Origin: CADEED01 sp041395625
GTDB taxonomy: Bacteria > Pseudomonadota > Gammaproteobacteria > Steroidobacterales > Steroidobacteraceae
DNA length: 16,961 nucleotides
Assembly: GCA_041395625.1 (NCBI GenBank)
Contig: JAWLAE010000011.1
Coordinates: 1 to 16,961, forward strand
Direction of reading: 5' to 3'
Shown here: in pieces, positions 13,940 to 16,961 of the stretch
Numbering within the stretch: position 1 is the first letter of the stretch
Layout of the letters: each line of letters opens with the position of its first letter
Program-made: the position numbers and the translations under genes
Notes under the pieces: generated by a model
Databases searched by the model: none
What the model was told of the DNA's origin: nothing
What the model saw: only the letters and a program-made list of their open reading frames with translations

Positions 13940-14259
13940 TGGCGCAGTTCGACGTTCATCGCAATCCAGGCCGGCACGCCGACACGATTCCGTACGTCGT
14001 CGACGTGCAGTCCGCGCAGTTCGACGATTACCGGCGCCGCGTTGTCGTGCCGCTGGTGCGCGCCGGCAATCTAGGTTCCACACCTTTCCCCGCTTTCAAT
14101 CCATCCTTTCGCATCCGTGGCGTGAAAGTCATCCTGCATCCTTTGGAGATGGTCTCCGTGCCCGTCGAGCAGCTCGGTCCACCCGTCGGCTCGCTGGTCG
14201 ACGACGGGCAGGCTATCATCAGCGCGCTCGACGAACTGTTCAGTCGCGCGTGGCAGTAA
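13939..14259 (+). CDS. ccdB: CcdB-family toxin (possible DNA gyrase inhibitor) with variant C-terminus
   Basis: This 106-residue protein follows ccdA with a 1-nt TGATG overlap. CcdB features are QFDVHRN at the start, PYVVDVQSAQFDDYRRRVVVPLV (18-40), NPSFRIRGVKVILHPLEMVSVPV (54-76) and a C-terminal helix AIISALDELF (92-101). F-plasmid CcdB ends FWGI, and its last residues (Trp99, Gly100, Ile101) are needed to poison gyrase. Here the helix is followed by SRAWQ, so the Trp is displaced and Gly-Ile is absent. Toxicity or target may differ. The start is fixed by the coupling to ccdA; a longer frame from 13606 runs through ccdA and is spurious. Confidence 0.9.
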   Translation: MAQFDVHRNPGRHADTIPYVVDVQSAQFDDYRRRVVVPLVRAGNLGSTPFPAFNPSFRIRGVKVILHPLEMVSVPVEQLGPPVGSLVDDGQAIISALDELFSRAWQ

Positions 14260-14300
14260 CGAACGATTGCCAGCCCCCTGGCGGCTGCAAGTGACTGCGC

Positions 14301-14306
14301 TATCCT
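14301..14306 (+). promoter_or_regulatory. -10 element for gloB (possible leaderless start)
   Basis: TATCCT lies exactly 6 nt before the gloB ATG at 14313, in the 53-bp gap after ccdB. No Shine-Dalgarno and no clear -35 are visible. It is position-based and low confidence on its own, but it matches the spacing seen at gloC and the DUF2244 gene. Confidence 0.38.
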
Positions 14307-14312
14307 CTCCAG

Positions 14313-15104
14313 ATGCGCATCGAACGTATCTGGCCTGGGAACGCCTACCGGAACTTCCACTATCTGATCGCGTGCCCGGAGTCGGGCGAAGCGATCGCGA
14401 TCGACCCGCTCGACTGGCAGAGCTGCCTCGCGACGGCGCGTGAGCGCGGCTACGAGATCACACAGATCCTGAACACGCACGAGCATCTGGACCATACCGG
14501 CGGCAATGCCGGGCTGGTCAACGCCACTGGTGCGCGGGTGCTGGCGCACGCGGGTGCTGCGAATCGAATCGGCAATGTCGATGTCGGCCTCGGCAAAGGC
14601 GACGTCGTCCGTGTCGGTAGTACCGTGGAGCTCGAATGCCTCGACACGCCTGGTCATACCCGCGCGCACATCTGCCTGCTATCTCACGCCGAGGAGCCTG
14701 CGCTGTTCTGCGGCGATACGCTGTTCAACGCCGGCGCCGGCAATTGCCATAACGGAGGCCAGCCCGAGTTGCTTTATCAGACTTTTGCCGAGCAGCTCGC
14801 GAAACTGCCTGACAACACACGCATCTATCCAGGCCATGAGTATCTCACTAACAACCTGGCCTTCACGCTCGATCGGGAACCGGACAACGCCGACGCCGCT
14901 CGCTGGCAGGCCAACGCAGCACAAAACTCCGCTGCGGATGCCCCCGTGACAACCCTGGCTGACGAGAAGCGCATCAACACATTCTTTCGCCTGCAAAATC
15001 CGACGATCGTCGCCCGACTGCGCGAACGCTTCCCCGATCTCGACGAACACCCCCACGCGCAGACTGTCTTCCTGAAACTGCGCGAGTTACGCAATCGCTG
15101 GTAG
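14313..15104 (+). CDS. gloB: hydroxyacylglutathione hydrolase (glyoxalase II)
   Basis: This 263-residue protein has the classical two-part glyoxalase II layout. The MBL domain carries THEHLDH at 55-61 (His56, His58, Asp60, His61), His115 in DTPGHTRAH, Asp135 in FCGDTLFNAGAGNC and His175 in YPGHEYLTNN, together the binuclear metal set. The C-terminal helical glutathione-binding part includes LADEKRINTFFRLQNP. It hydrolyses S-D-lactoylglutathione to D-lactate and glutathione, the second step of methylglyoxal detoxification. Its stop is 6 bp before the paired left arm of repeat copy C. A second MBL hydrolase (gloC) lies on the other side of ccdAB, transcribed away. Confidence 0.94.
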   Translation: MRIERIWPGNAYRNFHYLIACPESGEAIAIDPLDWQSCLATARERGYEITQILNTHEHLDHTGGNAGLVNATGARVLAHAGAANRIGNVDVGLGKGDVVRVGSTVELECLDTPGHTRAHICLLSHAEEPALFCGDTLFNAGAGNCHNGGQPELLYQTFAEQLAKLPDNTRIYPGHEYLTNNLAFTLDREPDNADAARWQANAAQNSAADAPVTTLADEKRINTFFRLQNPTIVARLRERFPDLDEHPHAQTVFLKLRELRNRW

Positions 15105-15110
15105 TCAGGC

Positions 15111-15322
15111 GTGGCGAGTTCGCGGTCGGCGTGAATACTCGCGTAGAGAGCGCCGCGTTCCGGGCGCGGGGCGCTCCTGTGCCTGGTAAAATCTGGCCTC
15201 TACGCAGGGGGAAGATGCGCCCCGCGTCCGGACGCGGGACCGCCGGAAATCGCACAGCGATTTCCGAAGCGCGCTCGACCCGCGAGTATTCACGCCGACC
15301 GCGAGCTCACCACTCGTAGCCC
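15111..15322 (+). repeat. palindromic repeat, copy C
   Basis: The arms 15111-15143 and 15281-15313 are complementary over 33 bp with 2 mismatches, enclosing a 137-bp core (15144-15280). The right side continues to a TAGCCC motif (15317-15322) like the ends of copies A and B. The left counterpart is missing where the repeat meets the gloB stop codon. The core has the same hairpins as the other copies, including 15244-15253 with 15257-15266, and the same orientation as copy B. It fills nearly all of the 230-bp gap between the convergent gloB and GST genes. I see nothing else in that gap. Confidence 0.92.
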
Positions 15323-15334
15323 AGCGTTTCTGTC

Positions 15335-15943
15335 CTACCCCGGCTTCAGCGTAATCGGGATGTAGCCGGGCTGCGCAGCCACGCGCTCCAGCCAATGTCG
15401 CACAGCCGGGAAGAGCTTGAGATCGAAGCCGCCTTGATGGGCTACGTGCGAGTAAGCGTAGAGCGCAATGTCCGCGAGTGAGTAGGTGTCATCGACGAAG
15501 AACTGGCGCGACTTGAGATGCGTCTCCATCACACCGAATGCCGCCAAGCCGTTCTTGATGCGATCCGGTAATTCAGCTCGTCGCGGATGATCGACCGGCA
15601 GATGGCGCACGATGTACCGCGCGACCGCGACGTAGGGCTCATGGCTGTACTGCTCGAACAACATCCACTGCAGCACCTGCGCACGACCAATGGCGGACGT
15701 GGGCACGAACTCCGTGCCCTCCGCGAGATACCAGAGTATCGCGTTCGACTCTGCTAGGTAGACGCCGTCATCCGTCTCCAGCACCGGCACCCGGCCGTTG
15801 GGATTCTTGGCAAGGAACTCAGGCGTACGCGATTCGCCACGATCGGTGTCGATCTCGATGAGTTCGTAGTCCCGCCCGAGTTGGGCCAGCAGCAGCCGGA
15901 CTTTGTAGCAATTGCCGGAGTCGAGATTGTCGTATAGACGCAT
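15335..15943 (-). CDS. glutathione S-transferase family protein
   Basis: This 202-residue protein has the two-domain GST layout. The thioredoxin-like N-terminal domain (about 1-75) has DSGNCYKVRLLL with Ser9/Cys12 at the position of the catalytic residue. NGRVPVLE gives the cis-Pro53, and LAESNAIL gives Glu65/Ser66 for glutathione binding. The all-helical C-terminal domain has the N-capping-box region YSLADIALYAYSHV. The substrate class is not assignable. A GGAGG Shine-Dalgarno lies in the last codons of the upstream VOC gene, and the start is 3 nt after that stop, so the two genes form an operon. Together with gloB and gloC this makes a glutathione-dependent detoxification neighbourhood. Confidence 0.9.
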   Translation of the reverse strand: MRLYDNLDSGNCYKVRLLLAQLGRDYELIEIDTDRGESRTPEFLAKNPNGRVPVLETDDGVYLAESNAILWYLAEGTEFVPTSAIGRAQVLQWMLFEQYSHEPYVAVARYIVRHLPVDHPRRAELPDRIKNGLAAFGVMETHLKSRQFFVDDTYSLADIALYAYSHVAHQGGFDLKLFPAVRHWLERVAAQPGYIPITLKPG

Positions 15944-15946
15944 GAT

Positions 15947-16957
15947 TCAGCCTCCGTTGGCTGGGCGTTCCAACAAGTCGATCCGCAAGCCTGCAGGACT
16001 TCGCACCTGCGCCATATGACCGGTCCCGAAGATCGTGGTCACTTGTCCTGCGTCGCGTATCCCATAGGCGGCACCGCGCGCGAGTATCGGCGCGAGGTCC
16101 GGGACAAAATACGTGACGCTCAACATACCGCGCGCCGGCGGCGCGGTGCGCGGGTAGAGATTCTGGCTCTTCGCGCCTTCGTACTGCACCAGCTCCAGCC
16201 GCCCGTACGGACTCGTCGGATCGCCAAGTATGCGGATATCGAGACTGGCGCCCGACGGCAGCCCGACCGTCTTTTCGATCTCGGGCCCGCTGAAGCGATT
16301 GTAGGAAGCTTCGACCAGATTGAGTACGCTCTCGAAGAAGACTTTCTCGGCGATATTGTCGGGCGTGGTGGCAACGATCTGCGGCGCCACGCCGTAGCCC
16401 TCGGGGCTAGTCAGCGCCGGTTGGCCCTCGATTTCGAGCAGCACGACATTGAGTCCGTCGTGGCTCGGCATGTGTGTCTCGTGAAACACGATGCCATTGG
16501 CTTCGAGTCGGTGCGGCTCCGAACGGAACGTGAAACCCGCAGTCGTCAGCTCCTGGTAGCGGCTGGCAAGGTCCCGCACCACGACGTCGATGCTCTTGGG
16601 AACCAGGTCGGTAGCCGCTGCGTCGGCACGTACCGCCGGGCCGGGCAATTTGAACTGCACGAGATGGACACCGCCTTCGGTTGCGCCAGGCGTCAGCAGC
16701 AAAGCCTGATCGATGATGTCATCGTCCTGCAGGCCCCAGAGCCGCGCGAGCCCCGGATCGTTGCCGGTGCGACGCGTGACGATCCGCATGCCGAAGCGAT
16801 GCACCCACATACCGATCGCCTGCTCGATGTCGGCGACACTGACAACTACGTAGGCATAGGCGCGGCTGGCCGGTTGCGGCATCTGAAATTCCTCGACGGG
16901 ATCAACCAAAGTGGCCGGGCCTGGCGACGTACAGGCCACCAACAGACCGGCGAGCAT
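15947..16957 (-). CDS. two-domain VOC-fold protein, possible lipoprotein (5' end probably outside the window)
   Basis: The open frame gives 336 residues to the window edge, and it continues past it. Two VOC modules are visible, beginning near YAYVVVSVADIEQAIGMWVHRFGM and near IVATTPDNIAEKVFFESVLNLVE. It ends SPAGLRIDLLERP like the paralogue at 7711-8730. The first residues MLAGLLVACTSPGP contain a good lipobox (LVAC) but too short an n-region, so a lipoprotein start would lie upstream of the window. Alternatively ATG 16882 (residue 26) has a GAGGAA Shine-Dalgarno 6 nt away and would give a 311-residue cytosolic protein. The substrate is unknown. It is coupled to the downstream GST gene. Confidence 0.78.
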   Translation of the reverse strand: MLAGLLVACTSPGPATLVDPVEEFQMPQPASRAYAYVVVSVADIEQAIGMWVHRFGMRIVTRRTGNDPGLARLWGLQDDDIIDQALLLTPGATEGGVHLVQFKLPGPAVRADAAATDLVPKSIDVVVRDLASRYQELTTAGFTFRSEPHRLEANGIVFHETHMPSHDGLNVVLLEIEGQPALTSPEGYGVAPQIVATTPDNIAEKVFFESVLNLVEASYNRFSGPEIEKTVGLPSGASLDIRILGDPTSPYGRLELVQYEGAKSQNLYPRTAPPARGMLSVTYFVPDLAPILARGAAYGIRDAGQVTTIFGTGHMAQVRSPAGLRIDLLERPANGG

Positions 16958-16961
16958 GCAT

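Noticed and set aside
13571..14083. Upstream extension of the gloC frame to 386 residues.
   Set aside because: The extension is antisense to ccdAB. The conserved MBL N-terminus begins at ATG 13570, directly behind a -10 element.

Overview
The window is about 17 kb of GC-rich, gene-dense chromosome. The gene content and order (bioF-bioH-bioC-bioD, a DUF2244 gene, the aa3 cytochrome c oxidase genes with a small CoxF-like ORF, SURF1, heme A synthase, heme O synthase) point to a gammaproteobacterium. I cannot fix the genus; the order recalls the aa3 oxidase cluster of pseudomonads and relatives. No rRNA, tRNA, CRISPR array or insertion-sequence transposase is visible.

Layout. 1-2460: the tail of bioF, then bioH, bioC and bioD, all joined by ATGA stop/start overlaps, making the late and pimeloyl-forming steps of biotin synthesis. 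2461-7227: a new promoter, a DUF2244 membrane protein, then coxB, coxA, a 52-residue CoxF-like protein, ctaG/cox11 and coxC: the core subunits of an A1-type aa3 oxidase and its CuB assembly factor. 7228-7710: a 483-bp convergent gap filled by two inverted copies of a palindromic repeat. 7711-8962 (minus): a two-domain VOC-fold protein behind a DUF2909 twin-TM protein. 9057-12436: SURF1, a membrane-anchored thioredoxin-fold (SCO-like) protein, ctaA/cox15 and ctaB, completing oxidase assembly and heme O/A supply. 12416-13570 (minus): a lipoprotein and a GloC-type metallo-hydrolase. 13688-14259: a CcdA/CcdB toxin-antitoxin pair with a 29-bp palindromic operator. 14313-15104: glyoxalase II (gloB). 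15105-15334: a third copy of the palindromic repeat, again between convergent genes. 15335-16957 (minus): a GST and a second two-domain VOC protein with a possible lipobox, reaching the window edge.

The most unusual thing here is the repeat family. Three copies share a core of about 138 bp with conserved internal hairpins. Each core is enclosed by 30-34 bp inverted arms that are almost perfectly complementary within a copy but differ strongly between copies. Copies A and B have the same arm length (30), core length (138) and total length (198) when measured between terminal GGGCTA/TAGCCC motifs. All lie between convergent 3' ends. This looks like a structured mobile or bidirectional-terminator-like element whose arms change together.

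Second theme: several start codons (DUF2244, gloC, ccdA, gloB and roughly the DUF2909 gene) lie only 6-9 nt past a -10-like hexamer with no Shine-Dalgarno, suggesting leaderless mRNAs.
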